From Gammaproteobacteria bacterium (lineage in GTDB: Bacteria; Pseudomonadota; Gammaproteobacteria; Pseudomonadales; Azotimanducaceae): a stretch of DNA of 64,000 nucleotides. The notes below the pieces were generated by a model, which saw only the letters and a program-made list of their open reading frames with translations, was not told the DNA's origin and ran no database searches. Shown here in pieces: positions 39,901 to 48,366 of the stretch (position 1 is its first letter; the number at the start of each line of letters is the position of its first letter). The DNA is taken from assembly GCA_026707045.1 (NCBI GenBank), contig JAPOXO010000088.1:1-64000 (forward strand). The letters run 5' to 3'. Made by a program: the position numbers and the translations under genes.

Positions 39901-42900
39901 GACCAGTAGGAAGAGGCTAAAAGCCTTGCTCCGGAGACCCCGCAACACGAGTCGGTCACTTGATAGATCTGAACTTTGGGAGATCTCTCGGGAAAGGCTC
40001 GACTTGTGGGAGTTGCTATGAAAGAGGCGAGGCCCGATTCTTCAGGAATCCGTTGAAACCATACTGAACCCGCCACTCGAGCTTCATCCCATCTTGCATC
40101 TTCATGCAGAGGCTCTCCTTCTTCCATGGAACTAACCAATAGGTCGAATTCGTGACTCCCATTTGGATCCTCCAGGACGATCGGTCTTTCGAAATTGTCG
40201 TTTGAAGGGACGCTTGCTATGGAGATTTCGTCAAACGAACCCATGGGACGCACCAAGAACGAAGTGTGGGCAGACTTGCCGTTCCAAGCCATTGCCTTGA
40301 CATAAACACGCATGGGATCCGAAGATTGCGCGTAAAGTTCCAACATTACATTTGTCGGATTTCCCTCTGTAATTTCTCCCAAGACGAACTGACTTCCGAC
40401 TTGAGCCACACCCAGGCCATCGCTTCGTTGAACCAAAGCAGAGTGTTCTCTCTCAATAAACCTATTGGTGTAGTTCAAACGCCCAAGCTTGCACGCTTCG
40501 CCATCCAATGTGCGGCAATCAACGTGCAAGGTAACCCCTTTGGCTATGAATGAATCCGTAGAGACAGTCAAGTCCACATTGTGATAGTGCTCTTCGCCAT
40601 TTGGAGTCTCATATGTGTCGTGACTAGCTTCAATTGTCAATTGTGGAGCGGAGTTACCTCTAATGATGGTCCATGCCACGGCGGCTCGAGGAGCATCGCT
40701 ATAGACACTGTTGGCATCGATTTTCAACCGATAGGTCCCCGCTTCAGGATTCGAAATGATGACCCATTCCACATTGTCGATAGTTGAAAGGGACGAATAC
40801 TCACCACAAGGTCCCGTTCCGCAATCTGCTCCCACATCAATCCAGAGATTGAGATCGTTGAGTACATTGTTGGCAATTGCATCAGTGGCTGGTTCGTCCC
40901 AAGTCATAACAACATCAAGCCTGCTCGTTCCTTCCGGAACCTCGATGTCGTGATAGGCGTATTCGTCGTTTTCCAATTCGACAGCCGCGCCAGAACTGGT
41001 CCAACCGTTCTCCGAATCATTGTTCAAAATGGTCATGGTGGCAGAGACCACTCCCATCCCATACTTAGCCTGAATTCTTCCTGGCCCATTGGTGTTGTTT
41101 CGGGGGAATTGGCTTTCGCTTTCGAACCATGAATCGGGCTTGACGGCACTGGCCATTAGACGTGCACGGACAAGCGCGGGTCGTTCTCTGTGATCAGGTG
41201 AAGCATCCATCAAAAGGGCCGCTAACCCAGCAACACTCGGCGATGCCATGCTAGTACCACTTGATCGCGAGTAATTGTCGTAGTTTCCCCAACCCGACGC
41301 TGAATAGAGATGTACTCCTGTAGCACTGACTAATGGAGTCAAACGATTGTCGACCGTCGGTCCGTGACTACTAAAACCATGGATCTCACCGCTGTCGTAA
41401 GATGCACCTACCGGCAGGGAATTCTTTGCTGCTCCGTAGTTTGAGTATCCATATTGGTTGGAATTTGCATTGGCTACGACATAAAGCTGGCGATATGTCC
41501 AAACAGTCGAATCGAGTTTCCGAGCAGCAGCCGAACGGCTATCGTGGTCGAGTCGTGCTGAGGAGAGACTCATATTGACTATCAACGGTCGGATAGCTTC
41601 GGTTTCTTGACCGTCGAAAACACACGAAGACTCCTCAGCAAGATAATCCATCCCTTGTAGTATGTCGAGAGATGTTCCCCTACTGTTCGAATTGAGAACT
41701 TTTGCAAATCTGATGTCTCGAACACCGGGTGCCATCCCCGCATACTTGGGCACATAGAAACCATTTCCAGCAACAGTTCCCGTTACATGCGTGCCGTGTC
41801 CGTTTGCATCGAAAAACAAGTCGGAGTCTTCGTTCTCCACGAAGTTTTTGGCACAGATGCTATCTCTGTATGTCGAGATATCAACATGGTTTGTATTGAG
41901 ACCTGTGTCCATAACGGCGATTGGTGTCGTGGTCCCCGTAAATCCTGAGAACGTGCCGGACAAACTACCGATCGTTCTCAATTTATCCACCCCCAGAGCA
42001 GGTACTGCCGTGTCGTGCGTTGCAGTGACAATCGGAATTGGTTCTACAGATTGAACAAAGTCCAATCGGGTCAAATCGTGCACGTGACTCGGTTCGATGA
42101 CCGCAGCGAACACTCGAATAGTTGGATCGAAGTATCCAACCGATATTCCAAGACTCTTCAGCGATTTCCGAAAGACTGATTCTCTATTGGACGCCATAAC
42201 CGAGACAAAAACGGGAATTTCTGCATTGGGGGATGCATCGCCAAGCTCCTCTTCGAAGGATTTCGACAGCTTTCGGTCAGGTGGTAGGGCACCGATTCCA
42301 CTTACCCAAGGCAAGTTTCGTATTGCGCTCAGACTTTCTTTGTCAGGAGAAACCTGAAGACGCACTAGATTTCCGGCGGAACCCAAGACTGTTGCTCCAA
42401 ATTCGCTCAACTCACTCTGCATCGAGTTCAGATTCATCGGCTGGGAAATTTGCATCCAGCTATATGTTCCATTGCTGTCTTTCGCTTGCACGACGATATC
42501 TTCAATGGAACTTGGTGATGTCAACCACTCTCGGGTGTCAGAATCGATCGATGCGCTTATTGGGTGAGCTGATCTATCGATACCGTATCTTTCCTTCTTG
42601 AGATCCGCAGCGACACCAACAATTGAGTAGTTGCTCGTACTGGACGATTGGGCAAGACTCACCGTGACATCGTTTCTTCTGGGCTTGACGCTAGAAGGAA
42701 TGGGTGTACTTGGAGATGCAATGTTGACATCGGCTTGTGAGTCGAATTCGCGTATTTCCTGTATTAGGGCTTGCCGCAAGTCTTCAACTGTCTCATCAAA
42801 CGGCTGACCCCTCTTACCCTCATTGAGCGAAATAGTCACAAACAAAAGAAAAGCAGAGGCACCTAGTACCAGCGTTAGAACGAGGAGCTTTCGACGAATG

Positions 42901-42908
42901 GAGTTCAT
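36927..42908 (-). CDS. giant subtilisin-like (S8) serine protease with long C-terminal region
   Basis: A 1993-residue exported protein. N-terminal hydrophobic segment (about 8-26), propeptide-like region to about 310, then the S8 catalytic domain (PF00082): D334 in IAVMDTGLN, H371 in ANGHGTHVTG, the oxyanion Asn near 480 (VVANANSN) and S553 in SGTSMASPSVAG. A beta domain with MTWDEP and YRLKIDAN segments follows, then about 700 residues of beta-sandwich repeats with recurring PANDNF/PLNDNFADAFEL phrases, a beta-propeller-like part around 1480-1830 (LNTDGTGLYVTTLDG), and two related C-terminal units (YTVASSKWQ and YTVFNSKWQ). Probably a secreted or surface protease. No T9SS or PEP-CTERM tail was recognised. 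Confidence 0.9.
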   Translation of the reverse strand: MNSIRRKLLVLTLVLGASAFLLFVTISLNEGKRGQPFDETVEDLRQALIQEIREFDSQADVNIASPSTPIPSSVKPRRNDVTVSLAQSSSTSNYSIVGVAADLKKERYGIDRSAHPISASIDSDTREWLTSPSSIEDIVVQAKDSNGTYSWMQISQPMNLNSMQSELSEFGATVLGSAGNLVRLQVSPDKESLSAIRNLPWVSGIGALPPDRKLSKSFEEELGDASPNAEIPVFVSVMASNRESVFRKSLKSLGISVGYFDPTIRVFAAVIEPSHVHDLTRLDFVQSVEPIPIVTATHDTAVPALGVDKLRTIGSLSGTFSGFTGTTTPIAVMDTGLNTNHVDISTYRDSICAKNFVENEDSDLFFDANGHGTHVTGTVAGNGFYVPKYAGMAPGVRDIRFAKVLNSNSRGTSLDILQGMDYLAEESSCVFDGQETEAIRPLIVNMSLSSARLDHDSRSAAARKLDSTVWTYRQLYVVANANSNQYGYSNYGAAKNSLPVGASYDSGEIHGFSSHGPTVDNRLTPLVSATGVHLYSASGWGNYDNYSRSSGTSMASPSVAGLAALLMDASPDHRERPALVRARLMASAVKPDSWFESESQFPRNNTNGPGRIQAKYGMGVVSATMTILNNDSENGWTSSGAAVELENDEYAYHDIEVPEGTSRLDVVMTWDEPATDAIANNVLNDLNLWIDVGADCGTGPCGEYSSLSTIDNVEWVIISNPEAGTYRLKIDANSVYSDAPRAAVAWTIIRGNSAPQLTIEASHDTYETPNGEEHYHNVDLTVSTDSFIAKGVTLHVDCRTLDGEACKLGRLNYTNRFIEREHSALVQRSDGLGVAQVGSQFVLGEITEGNPTNVMLELYAQSSDPMRVYVKAMAWNGKSAHTSFLVRPMGSFDEISIASVPSNDNFERPIVLEDPNGSHEFDLLVSSMEEGEPLHEDARWDEARVAGSVWFQRIPEESGLASFIATPTSRAFPERSPKVQIYQVTDSCCGVSGARLLASSYWSAQLFVKEGYDYRVRVSVADESLPLSINWYQGERPLNDNFADAFELSGESGEMSGSNLGATLEVGELYGYLSSSVWYWWTAPDDGQWEFQIPDAQVVRTLAFVGNDVSDLRLVSDFQNPGRAILVNAKKDQIYRIMVASPNAYSGGWVYDALTWNKVEADNDRNDMFQDAVDLGDGEYGSVSIDHDNWPSIEPDEPESTGILSRWWRWEAPYDGTFTFFWTGADEQVASAYKGSALDNLQPAMLDESLFAENEFLVDAKEGEEYWISAGREKFSLYAFYKTYTRGSLLWGSTPANNTQEFATELVGDQGETYGSTVYATTERDEWTQFGSSSLWYSHEASEAGWFRFWIESYDSNRFRIAAYTRNGQDAGIDFIMASRRYSGQRDHMMEVYVYLEEGMQALLRVAIEFRYSRENFTLRWERSDAPSWLTFAGRLSYGRRDGEGNISRIRNPAEISLNTDGTGLYVTTLDGLQAYRRDTETGQLTLVQVIEDVPQESHHVWDPHRNKLYVNHDFNWWTYAISQEDPIKLELVASFEEENWARTSHELGVPTMAIDGNGDYVFRLGYFSQRVYDFSSEGNLQPFGAYRDPRRSIFASYDGQYWYGMNYERSIAYKKKRILGSPFSEEMAESDLPSWGTWLIQNDHLNQFTFISTRTDFRVFDNQSNPYELANLLTEYNYAAEVDRCGGSFTRKGRYVLDIVCSYGGYVVEYDPAANDAYVTDKFVDSLYDWIPDRFGRSVPDRYTLWYGDGVTASPDGRHIYASTRQEGILIFERYGNDVVDFSDNTNLPMRRLDLLRVGDGLAQFGEDSVNEGCLESSSWTVNNVTYTVASSKWQQREDGSEWSDVADTEVTSQLCTLTPIENLEYRMVARIEIDGETNEYASNLFARLTYDLLDELEVSDGEIELNGRRYIYCVMLADTEIEGKTYTVFNSKWQSRPDSETSWSDVYGTETSGELCPMDAGDLEYRLVGSIMVDGERGQRRSNIMQATGSE

Positions 42909-43772
42909 CTTGGGTCACAGAGCGCTTTTGGCAACAGCAAATTCGGATTATATTGAGGCTATTTCCCGCTAAGCCGTCGAGGTGGACAACCTATTCGATA
43001 CTAGAACCCTCGTAGCTTGGCGTGTTCTACAGCATCAATTGCCAAGTTTTTCTCTTGTACCTTGTTGTAAGACTGGGGCCAAGTTGTAAGACTGGGGCCA
43101 AATGGCCACACTTAGATCCAAAATGCTTATTTCTCAAACGCCGAGCTTCTTTAGAGAAGGAAGACTTTGATGGGTAGTGATCAGAATGTCCCTGTCGTCT
43201 TGTACAACCCGTTAAAGAGATCTCGGTCATTCATGCCCGACCAACCTCGTTCTACAAGTGTCACTAAATGAGGCTTCATCAATTGAGACATGCCATTGGT
43301 GTGGCTCTGCCTTGCTGTCGGAACTCGATTCTTTTAATTCATTGAACGAGCTTACATTGGCAGCAAAAAACAGTGAAAGTAATGAGAGGAAATTTTGGTT
43401 CACATTTCAGCCTCCTAAGTGTGGTTTAACTCAATCAGAGGTGTATCCGGTTTGATGTTTGCTTTCACTGAGACTTGACCTTGGGTATGAGATAGGGATT
43501 CTGAGTGGTCCCATCGCAATTCGAAACTTGGACAATCCATGCGATATGTCTTGTTATGCGACTTACCCAGTAAAGACGGTGTTTTCGGATAGTTGGGAAA
43601 ATTGCTTTGTAGCTCAGGAACATTACCGGAGAAGCACGTCAATAATCCATCCAAACGAACCTCGTTGGCCACAAAAGAAGATCGCTTGATACTTTGATTT
43701 TGTGAATTCGAAGGTGTCGGAGAAAGCTTTAGTTGTCGCTTAACCAACCTTTTTAGCCCCAAGAGTCTTGAA
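42909..43772. other. intergenic region with tandem repeat
   Basis: 864 bp between two minus-strand genes. Frames of 65-115 residues on both strands overlap each other and show no recognisable family. It contains the 2 x 19-bp tandem repeat listed separately and may be a relic of mobile DNA. Confidence 0.5.
43064..43101. repeat. two perfect 19-bp direct tandem repeats
   Basis: GTTGTAAGACTGGGGCCAA occurs at 43064-43082 and again at 43083-43101 with no change. The last unit runs into GGCCA-AA-TGGCC, a small inverted repeat. Repeated sites of about 20 bp beside an inverted repeat are found at the ends of some insertion sequences (for example IS21-type), but no transposase is adjacent. Confidence 0.75.
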
Positions 43773-44687
43773 CTAACTCGGTTTCATTTCACCCAATGCA
43801 TATTGGCCGGGTGTCACTCTCGTTACGCCTTCATATCCTCCATAGCCTTGCCAAGGAATGAAACCTAGAAGTTCCATTAGTCGATCTGGAGCGTCTTCAA
43901 GTACTTCAGGCCGAACACCAAATGGGGAGTTGTCCTGCTGGCGAAATTGGGGAGCACAAAAGTTTGTTGTCAATCCAATTCGGGGTATTTCTGTTGCGTT
44001 TACCCCAGTGGAGTGCCAAGTTCTTCCTTCAAAGATGCAGACAGTCCCCGCTTCACCTACAGCCGAGACCCAGTCAGCGTCAACATCGTGCTCGTTGTCC
44101 GGTTCGCGGCCGCTCAAGTGACTACCCGGAACTACTAGTGTTGCCCCGTTTGCGGTAGTAAAGTCGTCAATCATCCACATTGCATTACAGACCACCGCTG
44201 GTGAGATGCTCTTGTTTTGCTTCAAGGTGTCTCCATGCACATTGTGACCTCGATTGCCTTCTCGTGTGATTGATCCCGGCTTCACCGCTGTTTCTCTCCG
44301 TTCGTTGGTCGGAGGAGGCATCCAAAACTGATCTGTATGGAAATTGGTTGTGCCTCCGGGATGAGCAAAGTGTGCGTGATACGAGGACAACAGGTATGAC
44401 TTGCCTAGTACATGCTTCACGATAGAGTGAAGTCCTTCGTGAAGGATTGGATCAAGAAAGACCTTCCCTTTGTTGATCAAGAAACGTACAAGTTGCTTTC
44501 CGTCAGGTAGCCTTAGGCCAAAGCCTTGTTGTTCTTCTGCAGCCAACTGCTCCAGCAATCTCTGGCGAATCGCAGAGAGTTGCTGTTCGGTCAGTGCACC
44601 TTTGAGGAGGCAATATCCAAAAGCGTCCATGTCGGTTTTGGCTTGGACGATGTCAGTTGTGGGTTTTGGTAGGCGACTTTCGATCAT
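43773..44687 (-). CDS. phytanoyl-CoA dioxygenase (PhyH) family protein
   Basis: A 304-residue Fe(II)/2-oxoglutarate oxygenase of the PhyH family. Iron ligands: H117-x-D119 (NFHTDQFW) and distal H225 (EGRTWHSTGVN), with R236 (EIPRIGL) placed to bind 2-oxoglutarate. The GATLVVPGSHLSGR strand-turn is typical of the family, as is the opening DAFGYCLLKGALTEQQL. It is transcribed away from the first DUF1428 gene with 171 bp between starts, so it may share a control region with the sterol-methyltransferase cluster. Substrate unknown; hydroxylation of a lipid or sterol is a speculation based only on location. Confidence 0.91.
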   Translation of the reverse strand: MIESRLPKPTTDIVQAKTDMDAFGYCLLKGALTEQQLSAIRQRLLEQLAAEEQQGFGLRLPDGKQLVRFLINKGKVFLDPILHEGLHSIVKHVLGKSYLLSSYHAHFAHPGGTTNFHTDQFWMPPPTNERRETAVKPGSITREGNRGHNVHGDTLKQNKSISPAVVCNAMWMIDDFTTANGATLVVPGSHLSGREPDNEHDVDADWVSAVGEAGTVCIFEGRTWHSTGVNATEIPRIGLTTNFCAPQFRQQDNSPFGVRPEVLEDAPDRLMELLGFIPWQGYGGYEGVTRVTPGQYALGEMKPS

Positions 44688-44858
44688 GCCTTTGCATTAT
44701 ATGAGCGCGGAGAGTCATGCCCTTGCGCTAAAGGAGAATGGGGGTCACGACCAATCCTGACAGGTAATTGAATCATCCAATGGACTTGCGCATCTTGAAA
44801 TATCGCACATTTCGGCATGTTAAGCTAGTCTCCAATTCGTTGAATTCGGACTAGATAA

Positions 44859-45230
44859 ATGCCCTATATAGATGGTTTCGTAATGGCGGTGCCAAGAGAA
44901 AACAAGCAAGAGTTTGTCGAGTACGCTCGTCTCATGGATTCGCTAATTATCGATTTCGGCGCTCTCAGAGTTATGGAATGCTGGGAGGACGATGTAAATC
45001 CTGGAGACAAAACTGATATGCGCCGAGCCGTTGATGCTGAAGAAGGTGAGGCAGTGGTGTTTTCCTGGGTCGAGTGGCCCGACAAAGAGACTAGACAAAG
45101 GGGACACGAACAAATGCAAGAACTTATGAGGTCCGGTGACGAACGGTTTATGCAGGACAAGACCCCAGCTCCGTTCGACGGCTCAAGGATGATTTTCGGT
45201 GGCTTTACACCTGCGTTGAGCCTCCCGTGA
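44859..45230 (+). CDS. DUF1428 family protein, copy 1
   Basis: A 123-residue cytoplasmic protein of the DUF1428 family (PF07237), a small dimeric alpha/beta-barrel (ferredoxin-like) fold with no established reaction. Recognised by DGFVMAVPRENKQEFVEYA, ALRVMECWEDDV, VVFSWVEWPDKETR and the C-terminal PFDGSRMIFGGF. It is a close paralogue of the gene at 46708-47076; the two share most of these blocks almost unchanged. They bracket the sterol-methyltransferase gene on the same strand. Such duplicated neighbours suggest local duplication. Confidence 0.9.
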   Translation: MPYIDGFVMAVPRENKQEFVEYARLMDSLIIDFGALRVMECWEDDVNPGDKTDMRRAVDAEEGEAVVFSWVEWPDKETRQRGHEQMQELMRSGDERFMQDKTPAPFDGSRMIFGGFTPALSLP

Positions 45231-45539
45231 GACGGACTAGCAACCTTCTCAAACGTTTTCATTGCGAATATCAGTCCGCCAAATTTCTGTCATGGCACGG
45301 CTGGAATCCTACAGTGCAAGCTCAATTAGCCGATCCCTTGTTGGCTTCGAGGTATAGCGTAGCGAATAGACTATTCGATCAATCCATGCCCACAGTGCTT
45401 TCTACTGAATTGTCTTCTATCGGAAGTCAGGTAGATTTCAATGAAAAGACTACGGCTATAGCTGCATTGGGGCCATTGGCTGTACGACCAGCATGAACCC
45501 CAAGCAGAAGTCCAAGACGCTCCCATCTGGGCTGACTGA
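45231..45539. other. gap before the sterol methyltransferase gene
   Basis: 309 bp. A GTG-initiated frame overlapping the DUF1428 stop (45227-45496, 89 residues) has no recognisable family and atypical composition, so I do not call it. It may hold a promoter for the methyltransferase gene. Confidence 0.4.
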
Positions 45540-46658
45540 ATGAGATCAATCTCAATATTCCTGCTTCCCACGATTTTGCGAAAAGCATTTGGACGCCTGA
45601 ACTTCGAGCCTCAGTTATCGCACTATGAAGACTGGCTCGACTGTAGCATGCAGTTAGGTGCGCAGAAAGGTCAATACAACCGAAGCAAGGCGGTGAGAAA
45701 TTTCTACGACCTGGTGAACGAATCGATACGGTTGGGATGGAACGATTCGCTGCATTTTGCACCTTTGACCCCCGAAGAAACACTAGAAGAGTCCATCACT
45801 CGTCATCAAAGACTCATGATCGACAAACTGAAACTTCAAAAGGGTAGGAGAGTTTTAGATGTCGGTTGCGGTGTGGGCGGTCCCATGCGTCGAGTAGCCC
45901 GCGAGGCCGGCATGACGGTGCTCTGTCTCAACAAAAACACCCGACAACTAGAAAAGACGAGAATTAAAAACATTGAACATGGACTAGTCGAACAGGCCGA
46001 ATACCTGAACAGTAGCTTTATGAACTTGAGCGCGATAGAAGAAAATTCTCTCGATGCCGCCTATGCGTTGGAATCGACCTGCTATGCACCCGACAAAGTA
46101 CATGCATTTGCAGAAATATATCGTGTTTTAAAACCCGGTGCGTTGTTCTGGGGCCAGGAAATGTGCCTTACCCAACTGTACAACGTCGAAGATCAAAAGC
46201 ACAGATGGATCGAAGAGGAGATCCGGTTCACGTTGGAATTGAAGGAATTGTTCACATTTGATGAAGTAAATGGAGCTTTGGAGTCAGTGGGCTTCGAAAT
46301 CATCGAAGCGGAGAATCTAGCAGAAGATTCGGACCCACGAACGCCTTGGTACAAACCGATGCAAGGATCGACGAATTTCAGTCGGTTATTGTGGGGGATC
46401 TCCTGGGTAAGAAGAATGCAATTTGCAATTGCTCGACTGGCAGAAATGACTCGACTTCTTCCGAAGGGCGTTGCCAACGTGTTTCGTCAAGCCGATCGAA
46501 TTGCTCAAGCTTTCGTGGCCGGTGGCGAATCAGGTATCTACACTCCACTCTACTGTTTTCTCGCAAGAAAGACGGGAGAAGACCACGCATATGCTGAAGT
46601 ACACCCCAAGCCTGAGCCCAAATTGAGTACTTCAGTAGACGCATTGGAAACAACGTAG
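45540..46658 (+). CDS. sterol C-24 methyltransferase (Erg6/SMT-like)
   Basis: A 372-residue SAM-dependent methyltransferase. It matches eukaryotic sterol C-24 methyltransferases along almost its whole length, not only in the SAM fold: FYDLVNESIRLGWNDSLHF (about 55-73), the RHQ block near 89, motif I LDVGCGVGGP (106-115), YALESTCYAP (175-184, equivalent to the YAIEATCHAP block of yeast Erg6), IYRVLKPGALF, then in the Sterol_MT_C part (PF08498) FEIIEAENLAEDSD, TPWYKPM and the C-terminal GGESGIYTPL. The predicted reaction is transfer of a methyl group to the C-24 side-chain double bond of a sterol. Differences: Tyr for the His of TCHAP and LGWND for the YEWGWG-type block. No strong ribosome-binding site before ATG 45540. 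Confidence 0.87.
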   Translation: MRSISIFLLPTILRKAFGRLNFEPQLSHYEDWLDCSMQLGAQKGQYNRSKAVRNFYDLVNESIRLGWNDSLHFAPLTPEETLEESITRHQRLMIDKLKLQKGRRVLDVGCGVGGPMRRVAREAGMTVLCLNKNTRQLEKTRIKNIEHGLVEQAEYLNSSFMNLSAIEENSLDAAYALESTCYAPDKVHAFAEIYRVLKPGALFWGQEMCLTQLYNVEDQKHRWIEEEIRFTLELKELFTFDEVNGALESVGFEIIEAENLAEDSDPRTPWYKPMQGSTNFSRLLWGISWVRRMQFAIARLAEMTRLLPKGVANVFRQADRIAQAFVAGGESGIYTPLYCFLARKTGEDHAYAEVHPKPEPKLSTSVDALETT

Positions 46659-46707
46659 ATATCCGTCGCTTCGGTTAAGCTTGCGACTCCGGTTTCCAGG
46701 ATTAAAG

Positions 46708-47076
46708 ATGGCTTGCGTTGATGGTTTTGTTCTTGCAGTCCCTAGGGAGAACAAGCAGAAATTTATTGAGCACGCCCAATTCATGGATTCGATCTTCATG
46801 GACCATGGAGCCCTGCGTGTAATGGAGTGTTGGGAGGACGATGTCAAAACTGGTGTCAATACCGATTTTCGACGAGCAGTCGATGCAAGGGACGATGAGT
46901 CCATTGTCTTTTCTTGGATCGAATGGCCAAGCAGGGAATTTAGAGAAGAGGCATATCGCCTCATGGAAGATCTCATGAAGACCGACGAGAGGTTTGATGC
47001 AACTAAGTATCCAGTCCCATTCGACGGTGCACGAATGATCTACGGAGGTTTCGCTCCCGTATTCAGTCTTCCATGA
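46708..47076 (+). CDS. DUF1428 family protein, copy 2
   Basis: A 122-residue paralogue of the gene at 44859-45230 (PF07237), sharing VPRENKQKF, GALRVMECWEDDV, RRAVDA, VFSWIEWP and PFDGARMIYGGF. It begins 49 bp after the methyltransferase stop, close enough for co-transcription. ATG 46708 matches the start of copy 1; the open frame extends to 46681 without a better start. Two DUF1428 copies flanking one gene may reflect tandem duplication of an older pair or insertion of the methyltransferase gene between them. Function unknown. Confidence 0.88.
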   Translation: MACVDGFVLAVPRENKQKFIEHAQFMDSIFMDHGALRVMECWEDDVKTGVNTDFRRAVDARDDESIVFSWIEWPSREFREEAYRLMEDLMKTDERFDATKYPVPFDGARMIYGGFAPVFSLP

Positions 47077-47181
47077 ATCGAGAGACCTACCGTAGACCCA
47101 GTAATTCAATCGTCAACATTGTCAGGAGCGTATGAGATGCATGGTTTGCGGACACCGAGGCAGTTTCGGGATCAGGTGAAC

Positions 47182-47661
47182 TCAATCTCGGGTCGACACA
47201 GGATCGCCCGTTTCCACAAAGTTCTTGAGTCGGACTAACTGCTCGAAGAGCACCTGTTCTACCGCAACTGCCCAGTCCTCAAGATTTCGGCCGATTACGT
47301 GGTAGGTGGCCGTTAGATTCGTACCTATTTCGCTTTTCTTGAACTGTAAAGTGAGGGTTCCTTGAGCCCCCAGCATCTGCAGAGGTCCGAGTGCGCCGCT
47401 CAGTCGCAGGACTTCGCCTCGTTTGGCGAATACGACAGTAGAGTGAACTACTCCTTCATTGTCTCCAAACGACTCAAGAAAGCGCCCGCCGGGCTTTAAG
47501 ACAAGGCTAAGATTCTTTGCATCGAGACTGAATGAGTGGCTCGAATCCCACCACATGTGTACTTCTGCCATCGCATCGTAGGCATGCGTTGCGTTTGCAT
47601 TGATGGATACAGTTGATTCAGTTATGAAACCGCTCGCATCACACTCTAATATTGTGCCCAT
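47182..47661 (-). CDS. SRPBCC (START/Bet v1-fold) domain protein
   Basis: A 159-residue single-domain protein of the SRPBCC superfamily, which binds hydrophobic ligands in a deep cavity. The pattern STVSINANATHAYDAMAEVHMWWDSSHSF, then LVLKPGGRFLESFGDNEGVVHSTVVFAKRGEVLRL, resembles AHSA1/START-like polyketide-cyclase proteins. No signal peptide, so cytoplasmic. It converges on the DUF1428/methyltransferase genes. Because members of this fold include lipid and sterol carriers, a link to the methyltransferase is worth testing, but nothing in the sequence proves it. Confidence 0.82.
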   Translation of the reverse strand: MGTILECDASGFITESTVSINANATHAYDAMAEVHMWWDSSHSFSLDAKNLSLVLKPGGRFLESFGDNEGVVHSTVVFAKRGEVLRLSGALGPLQMLGAQGTLTLQFKKSEIGTNLTATYHVIGRNLEDWAVAVEQVLFEQLVRLKNFVETGDPVSTRD

Positions 47662-47899
47662 ATTCGAACCAGGCTATCTGCACTTGCGATATTGTGCCGA
47701 AGCTAGCCCGTCTCGGGTATTGTTGTTCGAACTGACAAAGCGTACAGTCCAGATATTGAACCGGCGGATTGGAGAAATTAGTTCTTGGGAGAACTCGTCC
47801 AGAAGTACTCTTTTGAGATTTGACAATGTAAAATGCTCTTGTTAGTGGCAATTCTCCACAATCGTCTTGTCTAACCCAGAGTCCTAAAGGAGACTCCAT

Positions 47900-48217
47900 A
47901 TGAAATCAATGCTAACGGTATCTAAGATTGTGTATTGGGTATTCGTGGCCGCCACGGGAGTTTGGATACTTCGATTTTGTGTCTTCGCTTTCACCACGAG
48001 TGAAGAAGGCTTCTACAGTTTGGCTACGTTTGGCATTTTTTGCGGGCTCATGTATCTGCTCGCAAGAGTTCTTGAACGACTAAGCGGAATGCATGGTGAA
48101 TTCGATCAGAAACAAATGCTTGAAGGATTCGCAGATGCTGCTTTGAGAATATCCGAACGGGCACGAGCCGCAGCTCAAAAAGAAGACGACAAAGAAAAAG
48201 AGTCCAAGTCGGACTAG
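47900..48217 (+). CDS. small membrane protein with charged C-terminal tail
   Basis: A 105-residue protein with two hydrophobic helices (about 9-30, IVYWVFVAATGVWILRFCVF, and 40-58, ATFGIFCGLMYLLARVL) and a highly charged tail ending AAQKEDDKEKESKSD. AAAGGAGACTCCAT before ATG 47900 is a strong ribosome-binding site. It is transcribed away from the SRPBCC gene. No known family recognised; real because of the site and coherent topology. Confidence 0.7.
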   Translation: MKSMLTVSKIVYWVFVAATGVWILRFCVFAFTTSEEGFYSLATFGIFCGLMYLLARVLERLSGMHGEFDQKQMLEGFADAALRISERARAAAQKEDDKEKESKSD

Positions 48218-48366
48218 CTAAAAAGCCAAACAAGTGGAGTTCGGCTTTGCTAAAACGACCACGTGCAAGCGAATTCGAGATCTGGGACGTCCCCAACATC
48301 CAATAACTAAGATTTCACGCGATCCTTAGCGTTCAATTTTCATGTTGAACTAGGCTACAGTTCGTG

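Noticed and set aside
43415..43762. 115-residue minus-strand frame in the repeat-bearing gap
   Set aside because: No family pattern, overlaps other chance frames on the plus strand, no plausible start context.
45227..45496. 89-residue frame whose GTG overlaps the DUF1428 stop, before the sterol methyltransferase
   Set aside because: Attractive overlap, but the sequence has no family pattern and no ribosome-binding site, and the residue composition is that of a chance frame.
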